NCBI GenBank assembly: GCA_003564135.1 | Contig: PWNZ01000014.1 | Location: 1-49,161 of the forward strand | Source of the DNA: Candidatus Cloacimonadota bacterium | Lineage (GTDB): Bacteria > Cloacimonadota > Cloacimonadia > Cloacimonadales > PWNZ01 | Direction of reading: 5' to 3' | DNA: 49,161 nt | Part shown: piece by piece, positions 32,541 through 42,052 of the stretch | How positions within the stretch are numbered: position 1 is the stretch's first letter | How the letters are laid out: every line of letters starts with the position of its first letter | Translations under genes and position numbers: made by a program | The notes under the pieces: generated by a model | The model's input: only the letters and a program-made list of their open reading frames with translations | Database searches by the model: none | What the model was told of the DNA's origin: nothing

Positions 32541-33602
32541 GTGACGGCGAATATGTTGAAAGCTAAATTAGTTGGACTGATATATAAAACTACTTTGCTA
32601 AGCTATCTTCTCTGGCCTGCCTCTGTTTTATATTCTCTAATAGCCGGCTTCAGCAGAAACAACTATTTTAACAATACTAATAAACAGTTCAGACCACAAA
32701 CAAAGGTTATTTCCATCGGCAATATTGTCTCCGGTGGAAGTGGGAAAACTCCTTTTACGATATACTTAGCGGAATTGTTAAAAAAAAACGACTTCAAGGT
32801 TGCTATATCTCATCGAGGCTATAAGGGCAAGCTTGAAGACTCCATTACCCAAATATCCGACAGAAACAAATCTAAGCTGTTGCCCTGTGATCCCTCTGAG
32901 ATTGGTGATGAACCGTTATTATATCTGGACCAACTCCAAGGGATACCTGTTATCGTCGGAAAGAACAGAAAACAAGCGATAAAAAGCTTAGAAACTAAAT
33001 ACGGCGACCTTGACTTTATACTGCTGGATGATTCGTTTCAGCATCACAAGGTTAAACATGATCATGACTTTGTCCTCTTCAAGGAGTTGTCAGGAGAGGT
33101 GAATAGTTTTGTTTTACCAGCGGGTCCGCTACGAGAGAGCCCGAAAGCTCTCAAGTTTGCTGATACAATTGTAGTTGTAGGCCAAGGCAAAAGTTGGCAG
33201 CAAATTATTTCTAAGCATCATAAAAAACCGGTTATCAAAGGGCAGTTCATGGTTAAGGGTATATTTGACAGACACGATAATCGAGTTTCATTAGAGTCAA
33301 TAAGACAAAAAAGAATAGCTCTTATCTCTGCCATAGGCCGACCGGAGTCTTTCCATAACACAGTTAACAAGTTAGGGATATCAGTAATTAAACACTATAT
33401 TATGCCTGACCACTATAGCTATTCACAGCCTATCGAAAAAATAATAGGAGACGATTATGATGACATAGATCTATTGCTGACAACTGAGAAGGATTGGCCG
33501 AAAATTAAACAATACTCTGAGAAAGTCGACATCTGCAGACTCAAAATTCGTTTCTATACACCTGACGAAGAGCTACTATTAGAGATAATTAAATCTATCT
33601 GA
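32541..33602 (+). CDS. lpxK: Tetraacyldisaccharide 4'-kinase LpxK
   Basis: Membrane-linked lipid A biosynthesis kinase that adds the 4' phosphate. P-loop VSGGSGKTPFTIYLAELL (about 64-81), then VAISHRGYKGK, DPSEIGDEPLLYLDQ, FILLDDSFQHHKV (the DDGxQH-like Walker B/catalytic motif, here DDSFQH), PAGPLRESP and LLTTEKDW. Length 353 is usual. Start GTG at 32541; an in-frame ATG at 32553 is possible and neither has a strong RBS. The enzyme indicates that this bacterium makes lipid A. Confidence 0.93.
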   Translation: MTANMLKAKLVGLIYKTTLLSYLLWPASVLYSLIAGFSRNNYFNNTNKQFRPQTKVISIGNIVSGGSGKTPFTIYLAELLKKNDFKVAISHRGYKGKLEDSITQISDRNKSKLLPCDPSEIGDEPLLYLDQLQGIPVIVGKNRKQAIKSLETKYGDLDFILLDDSFQHHKVKHDHDFVLFKELSGEVNSFVLPAGPLRESPKALKFADTIVVVGQGKSWQQIISKHHKKPVIKGQFMVKGIFDRHDNRVSLESIRQKRIALISAIGRPESFHNTVNKLGISVIKHYIMPDHYSYSQPIEKIIGDDYDDIDLLLTTEKDWPKIKQYSEKVDICRLKIRFYTPDEELLLEIIKSI

Positions 33603-33733
33603 GCAATTTGCCAAGAGTGGTGTGCCCAGGTTGTCTATGAAGAAATCATGCAAATAGAGAGCTGTGTGCAAGATTATCAGGGCATGCTGTTGTACAAATT
33701 CCATATTGAAGATTCATAATCTCTCCCTGATTA

Positions 33734-33775
33734 AGTTCGTGTATAGAGGCGTTTTTTTTGTGCTGCTTCATTATG
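33734..33775 (+). repeat. Dispersed repeat, inverted relative to the copy at 49077-49120
   Basis: AGTTCGTGTATAGAGGC, a T-run, then GTGCTGCTTCATTATG. The minus strand at 49077-49120 carries nearly the same 43 bases with two A/G changes and two small length differences. It lies between genes. Confidence 0.7.
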
Positions 33776-33834
33776 GGGACGGTATTATAAGTTTTAAGGC
33801 TTTATAATTCCGGTTATGGTTGCCAAGATTATTC

Positions 33835-33863
33835 TTGACAAAACCAGATAGGCTACATCATAA
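33835..33863 (+). promoter_or_regulatory. Sigma-70 promoter of the secreted multidomain protein
   Basis: TTGACA (33835-33840), 17-base spacer, TCATAA (33858-33863), 53 bases ahead of the ATG at 33917 with GGGGAGG as its RBS. Good consensus. Confidence 0.6.
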
Positions 33864-33916
33864 AAAACAAAGATTGTTGATAGTGATTAAAGAATGTAAA
33901 AAACGGGGAGGTTATT

Positions 33917-35935
33917 ATGAAGAGGCAGTTATTTGTTGAGCTACTGTTAGTTTCAGTAGTAGGATTATTGTTCGGTCAACATCCCGATTGGGATAGAACA
34001 AGGAGCCATGAGATCACGGATAGCAGAATACAAAAGAGTATTAATCAGGGGTCAATATATGTAGATAATTTCAACCTGCAGTATGTGACTTACCATCAGC
34101 AAAGGGTTGATGGAGGCGTCAGAGACAGAGATCTTTACTTTTCGTCGAGGGATTATGAAAACAACTGGTCACTGCCGGAAAGAATTGAAGAGGCCGGATC
34201 CAGGTTTACGTATCCCAATATAATCGTTAATCCCATCACCGAAATATTAGAGATCTACGGAGTTGTAGATAATAGGGCTTATGTTTTGAGGAGAGATGAA
34301 GATAATAACTGGACAAGAGAATTGATTGATACCCGTGACGCTGTAGTTGAAACGATTAACGTTGTAGTTGATGGCAACGGCAAGGTGCATATTGTCGGAG
34401 TTACTGAAGATGGCGATGAAGGGAGAATTATTTATATTCATAACCTCGAAGATCGATGGGACTATATTATAGTCGATGAGAGCTTGACGCATCGCAGTAT
34501 GCATTTAGCAAGGCCTGTCATAAAGTCTACTGAAGAAGGGAGGGTGGTGATTGGATATTTAGGCAGAGATCGGGTTCGTGTTCTACAGAATAGGGCTGCC
34601 GGTCATGATGTCTGGCAAGAAGATGAATTGGCTACTCCTATGCAGAGCGATGTTTCATTCGATATTGATCTACGGGGAGAGGTTATTTATGCAGTTGTAG
34701 CAGGTCAAGACATGTGGGGTAGTCCATGGATACAGCATCATTTTTACAGGCACATAGATGATGCTGAATGGAATGGACCGGAACGAATGTTTGACCATCA
34801 TTCGATTGATAACCCGAGTATGGTTGTTGATGGTCAGCATAAGGTTCATGTTGTGGGGAGAGTCGTTAGTGGTAACTTGCACACTGGGGAATTAATGTAC
34901 GTAACTAATGCCAACGAAGATGGTAATTGGGAGATTGGCAATCCTTTTGAAGACCATAGATGGAGTGCTTGTTTATTAACATTGGATCTCGCCGACGAAT
35001 TTCAACTGCTTAAAGTCAGATCAGATCGAGTCAATGGTACGGAATATGAACATGAAGTTGTTCACAGAGGGACTCGATGGCAGTATATTCTGCCTGTTCC
35101 CAAAGGATTTGCGGCGCAAGCAGATACGACCTCAATCAGACTTTACTGGAACGAGATTGATATCCTCGATCAATTTCCTTTACCGGATTTTCAAGGATAT
35201 AACTTATATAGAAGATTCAATGAAGATGGTGAGTTTGATATCCTTAATGAAGAAACTATAACCGATACTTCTTATGTGGATGCTGAGTTAGACTCAGGAT
35301 TATACGAGTATTACGTGACGGCATTATTTGCAGACGAGCAAGAATCAGAAGAATCTGATATAGTGAGCGCTGTTATCAAAAGCCAGCTAAAAAAGCCGGT
35401 TTTTGACCCACCACCGGGTAAGTATAAAAATGAAGTAATTGTTTCTATTAAGTCGCCTGCTGATATTGGAGATATATATTATACAACCGACGGGACAACA
35501 CCGGATCAATCTTCATATCGATACATCAATGAATTACCGGTTGAAGAGACCATGTCGTTCAAAGCGATAGTTGTTCACCCTGACTACCATACCAGTGAAG
35601 TAGCTGATGCTAAATACGAGATAGTCACTACATCGGTCGCTAAGCAGCCTCAGATTGAGAAAACTGAGATAATCGCTGCCATGCCTAATCCATTCAATCC
35701 ACAGACTGCTATATCGTTCCGAATAGCTGAACCATCGCAGGTCAGTTTAGACGTTTATAATATTAGAGGTCAGCACATAAAAAATCTAACAAATGAGAAT
35801 TATGACCAAGGGAGACATAGTATTGTATGGCACGGAACAGACGACAATCTTGCACCGCAACCGTCAGGTATTTACTATATACGGTTAATTACCGATCAGC
35901 ATAGCTCGACAAAAGGAGTTGTCCTGCTAAAATAA
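33917..35935 (+). CDS. Secreted multidomain protein with C-terminal sorting (type IX / FlgD-like) domain
   Basis: A 672-residue exported protein with a signal peptide (MKRQLFVELLLVSVVGLLFG, 1-20). Residues about 25-385 form repeated Trp/Asp-rich beta units such as KVHIVGVTEDGDEGRI and KVHVVGRVVSGNLHTGELMYV, suggesting a BNR-like beta-propeller. Residues about 395-480 are fibronectin-III-like (SIRLYWNEID, GYNLYRR, YYVTALF). Residues about 490-570 are a chitobiase C-terminal-type domain (YYTTDGTTPDQSS). Residues about 585-672 are the FlgD-Ig-like tail: PNPFNPQTAISFRI, LDVYNIRGQHIKNL and PSGIYYIRL. In FCB bacteria such tails direct secretion or surface attachment. The binding target is unknown. 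Confidence 0.8.
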   Translation: MKRQLFVELLLVSVVGLLFGQHPDWDRTRSHEITDSRIQKSINQGSIYVDNFNLQYVTYHQQRVDGGVRDRDLYFSSRDYENNWSLPERIEEAGSRFTYPNIIVNPITEILEIYGVVDNRAYVLRRDEDNNWTRELIDTRDAVVETINVVVDGNGKVHIVGVTEDGDEGRIIYIHNLEDRWDYIIVDESLTHRSMHLARPVIKSTEEGRVVIGYLGRDRVRVLQNRAAGHDVWQEDELATPMQSDVSFDIDLRGEVIYAVVAGQDMWGSPWIQHHFYRHIDDAEWNGPERMFDHHSIDNPSMVVDGQHKVHVVGRVVSGNLHTGELMYVTNANEDGNWEIGNPFEDHRWSACLLTLDLADEFQLLKVRSDRVNGTEYEHEVVHRGTRWQYILPVPKGFAAQADTTSIRLYWNEIDILDQFPLPDFQGYNLYRRFNEDGEFDILNEETITDTSYVDAELDSGLYEYYVTALFADEQESEESDIVSAVIKSQLKKPVFDPPPGKYKNEVIVSIKSPADIGDIYYTTDGTTPDQSSYRYINELPVEETMSFKAIVVHPDYHTSEVADAKYEIVTTSVAKQPQIEKTEIIAAMPNPFNPQTAISFRIAEPSQVSLDVYNIRGQHIKNLTNENYDQGRHSIVWHGTDDNLAPQPSGIYYIRLITDQHSSTKGVVLLK

Positions 35936-36068
35936 TATCACGTTACAGGTATGTTGTTCTGAGCTGATCGAGGGGTAGGTTTCCTCATCTTAGTACTCCA
36001 TATAATTGACAAATTGGTTAGTCAGATTAATGCGGCAGGCATGGTTTGAGACATCTGTTGTTGTTCTT

Positions 36069-36097
36069 TTGCAAGATAAAAAAAATGATTATCTTAT
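36069..36097 (+). promoter_or_regulatory. Possible promoter of clpB
   Basis: TTGCAA (36069-36074), 17-base spacer, TCTTAT (36092-36097). It lies 31 bases ahead of the preferred ATG. No CIRCE-type heat-shock inverted repeat was seen. The remaining gap from 35936 holds nothing else I recognise. Confidence 0.35.
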
Positions 36098-36128
36098 TGG
36101 TAAAGAATAAAATAATTTGGAGGTATAT

Positions 36129-38708
36129 ATGAATCTGAATAGTTTAACTGTTAAGTCTCAAGATGCAGTTCAACAAGCGAAAAAGATAGCAGAAGAGCAT
36201 GGGAATCAGGAGATGACCTCGTTGCATCTTCTGGCAGGATTGCTGACGCAGCAGGAAAGTTTAATTATCCCTTTGCTCAGAAAGGCTGACGTTAATACTA
36301 GTCAGCTTGAGCAAGATGTTATGGGTGAAATAAAGCTGCTTCCCAAAGTGAGTGGGATCAGCCAGACTTACCTTTCAGGAGAACTGAACCAATTGTTTGC
36401 TCATGCTGAAAAAGAGATGAAGCAGTTTCAGGATGAATATGTTAGCCTGGAGCACTTGATGCTCGCAGTTATCGAGAAGGGAACGAACTCAAAAAAGATA
36501 ATCAACAAACATCAGATCAAAAGAAGTGATATAATAAATGCTCTCAAAGAGATTAGAGGAACACAACGAGTTACCGATCAAAACCCTGAGCAAAAATATC
36601 AATCTTTGAAGAAATATGCCCGAAATCTAACTCGGATGGCTTCTCAAGGAATTCTTGACCCGGTTATCGGAAGAGATGAAGAGATTCGCAGGACTATTCA
36701 AATACTTTCACGTAGAAGAAAGAATAACCCGCTTCTAATCGGTGACCCGGGTGTTGGTAAGACAGCTATCGCCGAAGGTTTAGCTAAAAGGATAATTGAT
36801 AAAGATGTCCCTGAAAATTTGAAAGATAAAGAATTGTTAGAGCTCGATATGGCCGCTTTAATAGCAGGTGCTAAGTTTCGCGGTGAATTCGAGGAAAGGC
36901 TTAAGGCTGTATTGAAAGAGATTGAAGCTGCTGAAGGTAAAATTCTTCTTTTTATCGATGAGATACATACAGTGGTAGGAGCCGGCGCAGCTGAAGGGTC
37001 AGTAGATGCATCTAATATGTTGAAGCCGGCTTTAGCAAGAGGTACACTGCATTGCGTCGGTGCTACTACTATGAATGAATATCGTAAATACATCGAAAAA
37101 GATGCTGCATTAGAACGAAGATTCCAACCAATATTGGTCTCAGAGCCTTCGATAGAAGAGACGGTATCTATTCTGCGAGGAATCAAAGAGAAATATGAAG
37201 TGCATCACGGTGTACAGATAACCGATAGTGCTCTCGTATCTGCGGCAGTTCTTTCCGCTCGTTATATTTCTGACCGTTTTCTTCCTGACAAGGCGATAGA
37301 TCTTGTAGATGAAGCATGCTCGCACCTAAAGATGGAGATAGATTCTTTACCCGCAGAGATTGATGAGATTAAGCGTAAAATCAGACAGTTGGAAGTAGAG
37401 AAACTTTCTATTCAAAAAGAAAAAGATCCGATGTCAAAAGAACGTCTTAACAAACTTAAAAAAGAGATGGCCGAGCTTAAAGAGACAGAGAAAAGGCTTA
37501 CTCTGAACTGGGAAGCAGAGAAGAAGATCCTAAAAAATATCAGTTCGGCCTCCGAAGAGATAGAGCAGATAAAGAGTAATATCGAAAGGGCTGAACGTGA
37601 AGGTGATTTAGGTAAGGTTGCCGAACTTAAATATGGTGTTTTGACGGGTAAACATAAGCAACTGGAAGAACATAAGAAAAAACTAAAGGAAATACCTAAG
37701 GATGATCAACTGTTAAAGGAACAAGTTGATGAAGAAATGATCGCTGAAATAGTCGCTAAATGGACACATATACCTGTTTCTAAGTTGATGCAAAGTGAGA
37801 TGGAAAAGTTGATAGCTATGGAGGATGTATTAACTAAAAGAGTTGTAGGCCAAAAAGAAGCAATCAATGCCGTTTCAAATGCAATAAGAAGATCCCGTAG
37901 CGGTCTTTCTGATCCTAACAAACCTATAGGATCCTTTTTGTTTTTAGGACCCACCGGTGTTGGAAAGACTGAATTGGCTAAGACATTAACCGCTTTCCTT
38001 TTCGATACAGAGAAAGCGCTTGTTAGGCTAGATATGTCAGAGTTTATGGAAAAACATTCCGTAGCCAGACTTATTGGCGCTCCCCCTGGATACGTTGGCT
38101 ATGAAGAAGGAGGTTATCTCACTGAGGCTGTTCGCCGGAAGCCTTACAGCGTCATTCTCTTTGATGAGATTGAGAAAGCACATCCTGATGTTTTCAATAT
38201 CTTGCTGCAGATTTTAGATGACGGTAGGTTAACTGACGGGAAAGGGCGAACAGTAGACTTCAAGAATTGTGTCATAATCCTTACTTCTAATGTTGGGTCT
38301 CAGATGATATTCGATGCCGGAGAAGACCCTTCTGAAGATTTGTCAGATAAGTTGATGCAGATACTGCAACAGTACTTCAAGCCTGAGTTTCTCAACCGGC
38401 TCGATGATATAATTATCTTTCACAGGTTAAATATAGATCAAATCAAGAAAATTGTCGCTATCCAGATAGGGTCATTACAAAATAATCTGGCAGAGAAAAG
38501 AGTTAATCTAACGATATCAGACAAGGCTTTAGATAAGATTTCTGAACAGGGATACGACCCGCAGTTTGGAGCTAGACCACTAAAACGTGTCATCCAAAAG
38601 GAAATAGAAAATAAGCTAGCTTTAGCTATGTTAGAAGGAAAAGTGTCTCAAGATTCATCGGTTGAATTGGTAGTGCAAGACGGGAGTTTGCGGATAGTTA
38701 ATAGGTAA
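36129..38708 (+). CDS. clpB: ATP-dependent disaggregase ClpB
   Basis: Hsp100 hexamer that rescues aggregated proteins together with DnaK. Order: N-domain with double Clp repeats (1-150), first AAA+ with Walker A GDPGVGKT (about 205-212), a middle coiled coil (about 410-530, rich in [18 protein letters not shown]-like heptads), second AAA+ with GPTGVGKT (about 605-612), and a D2-small domain ending [23 protein letters not shown]. Start: GGAGGT lies five bases before ATG 36129; an upstream in-frame TTG at 36117 overlaps the RBS and is rejected. The 859-residue length is typical, and the long middle domain separates it from ClpA/ClpC. Confidence 0.96.
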   Translation: MNLNSLTVKSQDAVQQAKKIAEEHGNQEMTSLHLLAGLLTQQESLIIPLLRKADVNTSQLEQDVMGEIKLLPKVSGISQTYLSGELNQLFAHAEKEMKQFQDEYVSLEHLMLAVIEKGTNSKKIINKHQIKRSDIINALKEIRGTQRVTDQNPEQKYQSLKKYARNLTRMASQGILDPVIGRDEEIRRTIQILSRRRKNNPLLIGDPGVGKTAIAEGLAKRIIDKDVPENLKDKELLELDMAALIAGAKFRGEFEERLKAVLKEIEAAEGKILLFIDEIHTVVGAGAAEGSVDASNMLKPALARGTLHCVGATTMNEYRKYIEKDAALERRFQPILVSEPSIEETVSILRGIKEKYEVHHGVQITDSALVSAAVLSARYISDRFLPDKAIDLVDEACSHLKMEIDSLPAEIDEIKRKIRQLEVEKLSIQKEKDPMSKERLNKLKKEMAELKETEKRLTLNWEAEKKILKNISSASEEIEQIKSNIERAEREGDLGKVAELKYGVLTGKHKQLEEHKKKLKEIPKDDQLLKEQVDEEMIAEIVAKWTHIPVSKLMQSEMEKLIAMEDVLTKRVVGQKEAINAVSNAIRRSRSGLSDPNKPIGSFLFLGPTGVGKTELAKTLTAFLFDTEKALVRLDMSEFMEKHSVARLIGAPPGYVGYEEGGYLTEAVRRKPYSVILFDEIEKAHPDVFNILLQILDDGRLTDGKGRTVDFKNCVIILTSNVGSQMIFDAGEDPSEDLSDKLMQILQQYFKPEFLNRLDDIIIFHRLNIDQIKKIVAIQIGSLQNNLAEKRVNLTISDKALDKISEQGYDPQFGARPLKRVIQKEIENKLALAMLEGKVSQDSSVELVVQDGSLRIVNR

Positions 38709-39049
38709 GAACCTATTTCACGCCAAGTGTAAACAATGAGTTGATTGGAACTGCTCATTGATAATAGTGTTTTCCAACCAACAAAAGAGAGAAATACCAT
38801 ATACCGGAGAGCCTTATTATGCCGAAGCAAGGCTTTTGGTGGGAGTAATATCAGGGAACTGCTTATAGCTATAAAGACTCTAATTAATACAGGTTGAAGG
38901 TCCTACAAAAAGATGGACGCATAGTGGAAGTAATTACCCACTTCATCTGAAAAAGAGCAATAAATATAATAATAATGGGTAGGAAAGCGTTCCTGCCCAT
39001 TATTATTTAAAGGCAAATGTTCTAAATCATTTGCTGCTTATTTCGCGAG
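38709..39049 (+). other. Gap between convergent clpB and nif3; possible structured RNA
   Basis: No open frame. It contains a stem-loop TTGATTGGAA / TTCCAACCAA (about 38742-38783), a second one AGCCTT / AAGGCT around 38813-38836, and then the terminator at 38968-39007. These could be parts of an uncharacterised small RNA or a long clpB 3' end. I tested by eye for 6S RNA, SRP RNA and tmRNA and could not establish any. Confidence 0.3.
38968..39007. terminator. Strong bidirectional terminator between clpB and nif3
   Basis: AATAATAATGGGTAGGAA (38968-38985) pairs with TTCCTGCCCATTATTATT (38990-39007) across loop AGCG. The 18-base stem has one G-T pair. It lies between convergent genes, with T-rich sequence on both sides, so it can serve both. 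Confidence 0.85.
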
Positions 39050-40138
39050 CTAAACATTTAATAATCCGTGGATATCAGCTAAATCCTCTTCATAGACCTG
39101 AACGTCTAAATCTAAAGGCTTAAGGTGGCTGGCTATTGCCGGTAAAACGACGTTTTCAGTGAAGAAGTGTCCAGCATCAATAAGCGGGATTCGGCTGGCG
39201 ATGATACTATGATACTTCAAGTCGGAGGTAATAAAAATATCAGCTTTTTGAGCGGCTATGGGAATCAAATCGCCACCACTTCCTCCACATACAGCCGCGG
39301 TTTTAACCTTTGCTGAAGGGTTCATCTCTGCTAACCAGAGCTTGACGAAGGGAGCTTTGAGCCTTTCTTTTACGATCAAAGCAAGTTTTTTGATAGAGAT
39401 CTCTTCAGGTAAAGTACCGACTAAACCTAATCCATGATTTGGGTTATCTTGTTTTAGGGGGAATACCCTATAGGCCGGAGTCTCATAAGGATGGGCTATT
39501 ATCATAGAAGTTAAGACTTTATCGAGATAAGGAGCTGCAACGGTAAACTCTAATTGTTCTTCGTTTACATCAACTATTTCACTCATTCCACCCGAAATAA
39601 AAGGGTTACTTCCCTGTAAAGGAATAAAGGATCCCTTCACCGTCGAGGCCTTAAAACAGTGACTATAGTTGCCTATTATTGCACCTCCGGATTTAGTGAC
39701 CGATGATTTAATTTTATCAATATATTCTGCAGGAGTAAACACGGTTATCTGGTAGGTTTCCAACTCGGGTAGATGGTATAAGAAAGAAGTGTCATTTAGG
39801 CCAATACGTTCAGCAAGTAACGTATTGACGCCACCTTTAACAAAGTCTAAGTTAGTATGCATTGAGTATATATCTATACCGTTTCTGATAAGTTTTATTA
39901 AAAGTGGGTCATTAATCTTTTTCATAGGAGACATGAAGTATGGGTGATGGGTTATAATCAAATCGACTTTCAAGTTTATCGCATAATCGACAATTTTTGC
40001 TGTTAAGTCTAAAGAAATTAGAACCTTTTTTACATCATCGTCTCCTAAACCTGCCAGAAGGCCGGAATTATCCCAGGATGATTGCAGTTTTTCAGGAGCG
40101 AGCACTTCTAAATGATCTAATATATCGTTTAGTTTCAT
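39050..40138 (-). CDS. NIF3/DUF34 family metal-binding protein
   Basis: A 362-residue NIF3-type protein often labelled GTP cyclohydrolase 1 type 2-like; the true role is unsettled. Metal ligands are seen in DLIITHHPYFM (HHP, about 58-68), SMHTNLDFVKGGVN and the C-terminal DAGHFFTENVVLP. The middle ~110-residue insert (about 130-245, YQITVFTPAEYIDKI...ETPAYRVFPL as ends) is the PII-like NIF3 domain found in longer members. It follows recX on the same strand. A strong RBS AAGGAGGT is 13 bases from the ATG, a little far. Confidence 0.88.
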   Translation of the reverse strand: MKLNDILDHLEVLAPEKLQSSWDNSGLLAGLGDDDVKKVLISLDLTAKIVDYAINLKVDLIITHHPYFMSPMKKINDPLLIKLIRNGIDIYSMHTNLDFVKGGVNTLLAERIGLNDTSFLYHLPELETYQITVFTPAEYIDKIKSSVTKSGGAIIGNYSHCFKASTVKGSFIPLQGSNPFISGGMSEIVDVNEEQLEFTVAAPYLDKVLTSMIIAHPYETPAYRVFPLKQDNPNHGLGLVGTLPEEISIKKLALIVKERLKAPFVKLWLAEMNPSAKVKTAAVCGGSGGDLIPIAAQKADIFITSDLKYHSIIASRIPLIDAGHFFTENVVLPAIASHLKPLDLDVQVYEEDLADIHGLLNV

Positions 40139-40178
40139 GCTTTTTTGGTGTACCTCCTTAAAGTGAATGGATATTGAC

Positions 40179-40937
40179 TTAATCTCGGCTATAGAAAGTC
40201 TTTACTTTATCGATGAAGTCGTCGTATTTGAAGCCTTTCTTCATCATATATGCTATACACTTATGGTAGTCTTTGTAGGATTTTGTGTCAGGATACTTGC
40301 GAAAAGCTCTATTGAGATGGTAGCCGACGATGTTAGCTGTGATCTCTGGTGTGTATAGCTGCTCCAAGATAGTCTCGATGAGGGCTGAACAAACCCCTTT
40401 TTTTATCAAGGAATTTTTGGCTTCAAGGCGGCTTTTATTTCTAGAAATTTGTGATTCGGTTAATACTTCAGCAAACCGGTCATCATTGATGTAGTTTTGG
40501 CTAACACTTTTAGAGATAAGCGTATCAATAAAGTGGTCATTAACCGGTAGGCGTTTTAAATACTCTTTGCACTCTGATAAAGATCTCTCCCTATAGGCAA
40601 GATAGTTAAGCAGCTTTTCGTAAGCATGATGCTTGATTTCTTGTTCTAATTGCTCATATTGGTCGGCTGTTAACTTAAAATACTGCTTTTCCTGTCCATA
40701 TTTCGAGGCTGCTTTTGTTGGTAGTAAGCCTAGAAGATCCCAGTCATCTTCTTTAAGCTCTTCTGTCAGGCTTATACCATCAGTATCTACTTCGCTGTTT
40801 TTAGCCCGAAATAAGAGGACAAACCGAGCTTTGCCGAGAAACACGTTATCAGTAGCATGCGGATTGTTACAGCATCCGCCAACAAACGAACATTCCGGTC
40901 TTTTCTTAGGTGTTTTGCGAATCAGAATCATCGTCAT
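40179..40937 (-). CDS. recX: RecX-family regulator of RecA with N-terminal extension
   Basis: RecX binds RecA filaments and limits their growth. The RecX repeats cover about residues 105-250: [58 protein letters not shown] and [15 protein letters not shown]. It overlaps the end of recA by 32 bases in another frame, the classical recA-recX arrangement and strong support. At 252 residues it is about 100 longer than E. coli RecX, with an N-terminal extension carrying [10 protein letters not shown], a cysteine cluster of unknown role. The ATG lies inside recA. Confidence 0.85.
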   Translation of the reverse strand: MTMILIRKTPKKRPECSFVGGCCNNPHATDNVFLGKARFVLLFRAKNSEVDTDGISLTEELKEDDWDLLGLLPTKAASKYGQEKQYFKLTADQYEQLEQEIKHHAYEKLLNYLAYRERSLSECKEYLKRLPVNDHFIDTLISKSVSQNYINDDRFAEVLTESQISRNKSRLEAKNSLIKKGVCSALIETILEQLYTPEITANIVGYHLNRAFRKYPDTKSYKDYHKCIAYMMKKGFKYDDFIDKVKTFYSRD

Positions 40938-41946
40938 TTTGTACCGGGAACAAGATTTTCTTTACAGCGGACTCAATTTCATCTCTGACCTCAACGTTTT
41001 CAGCTAAAAAGGCTTTGACTTTTTCCATTCCCTGTCCTATCTTCTGGTCGCCATAAGAGAACCATGACCCGCTTTTTTTTATGATGTCATTTTTAACGGC
41101 GAGATTGATGACAATTTCTTCATTAGAGATTCCTTTTCCATAAATCAGTGGAAACTCGACAGTCTTAAATGGAGGAGCTAATTTGTTCTTAACTATCTTA
41201 GCCTTGATATTGTTACCGACTACATTAACTGAACCACTGCTGACATCCTTAATACTCCCTGCACTTCGCACTTCTATCCGCACCGAAGAGTAAAATTTCA
41301 GCGCTACGCCTCCGGTAGTTGTCTCCGGATTCATATAGGGAGCCGTACCTATTTTCATTCGAGTCTGATTGATGAATATAACTGAGGTTTTTGACTTACT
41401 GACAATAGCGGTAAGTTTACGTAGCGCCTGAGACATAAGGCGAGCCTTTAAACCTACATGGCTATCGCCCATTTCACCTTCTATCTCTTGACGGGTAACC
41501 AGGGCAGCGACAGAATCTAAAATAATTAAATCTACTGCATTACTGCGAACTAAGGTTTCGACTATTTCTAATGCTTGTTCCCCACCGTCTGGTTGAGAAA
41601 GCAGCATTTCATCGGTATCAACGCCTATCTTTTCAGCATAAACAGGGTCTAGGGCATGCTCTGCATCAACGAAGGCAATAACCCCGCCGAGTTTTTGAGC
41701 TTCTGCTGCTATATGCAGGGTTAGTGTAGTTTTACCTGAAGCTTCTGCACCGTAAATCTCTGTTATCCTTCCTTTGGGGATGCCTCCTATACCTAAAGCG
41801 GCATCTAAGTTCATAGCTCCAGTTGGTATCACGTCGACTTTCTGTTTTGGGCTATCTCCCATTTTCATAATAGTACCTATTCCGTATTTTTTTTCTAATT
41901 GCCCTAAAGCACTCTTTAAGGCAGTTTCTTTTTGTTTTTTTTCCAT
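40906..41946 (-). CDS. recA: Recombinase RecA
   Basis: DNA strand-exchange and SOS co-protease. Walker [10 protein letters not shown] (about 66-74), [27 protein letters not shown] (Walker B), [19 protein letters not shown] (loop L1 region), [10 protein letters not shown] and [17 protein letters not shown] (L2). Length 346 is normal, with an acidic tail [17 protein letters not shown] precedes the ATG. A pair of GATTAATTG direct repeats lies at 41979-42010 in the upstream region; a LexA box was not recognised. Confidence 0.98.
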   Translation of the reverse strand: MEKKQKETALKSALGQLEKKYGIGTIMKMGDSPKQKVDVIPTGAMNLDAALGIGGIPKGRITEIYGAEASGKTTLTLHIAAEAQKLGGVIAFVDAEHALDPVYAEKIGVDTDEMLLSQPDGGEQALEIVETLVRSNAVDLIILDSVAALVTRQEIEGEMGDSHVGLKARLMSQALRKLTAIVSKSKTSVIFINQTRMKIGTAPYMNPETTTGGVALKFYSSVRIEVRSAGSIKDVSSGSVNVVGNNIKAKIVKNKLAPPFKTVEFPLIYGKGISNEEIVINLAVKNDIIKKSGSWFSYGDQKIGQGMEKVKAFLAENVEVRDEIESAVKKILFPVQNDDDSDSQNT

Positions 41947-41978
41947 CTAATTCCTCCTGCATATGTGTGGTGGTTAGT

Positions 41979-42010
41979 CAATTAATCTACTGGTCTATGG
42001 CCAATTAATC
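41979..42010 (-). promoter_or_regulatory. Direct repeats GATTAATTG upstream of recA, possible operator
   Basis: On the minus strand GATTAATTG occurs at 42010-42002 and again at 41987-41979, 23 bases apart, 33-64 bases ahead of the recA start codon. They could bind a repressor such as an SOS regulator, but the sequence matches no LexA box I know. Confidence 0.3.
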
Positions 42011-42052
42011 GGTTATAGTATTTCTGAAATTATCAGTTATTTTCTGTTTAGC

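Larger units (their letters stand above)
33603..33916 (+). other. Intergenic region: dispersed repeat copy and promoter
   Basis: The gap of 314 bases holds one copy of a dispersed repeat (33734-33775, see the entry at 49077) and a good promoter near its end (33835-33863). I see no gene in it. Confidence 0.5.

Noticed and set aside
36117-36128. TTG at 36117 as the start of clpB
   Set aside because: It overlaps the GGAGGT that serves the ATG at 36129, and the N-terminus [11 protein letters not shown] fits the family.
38709-38967. 6S RNA, SRP RNA or tmRNA
   Set aside because: No CCA-ending tRNA-like part, no SRP tetraloop motif (GGAAG/GGAA-CAGCC pattern), and I cannot draw the long 6S rod with a central bubble.
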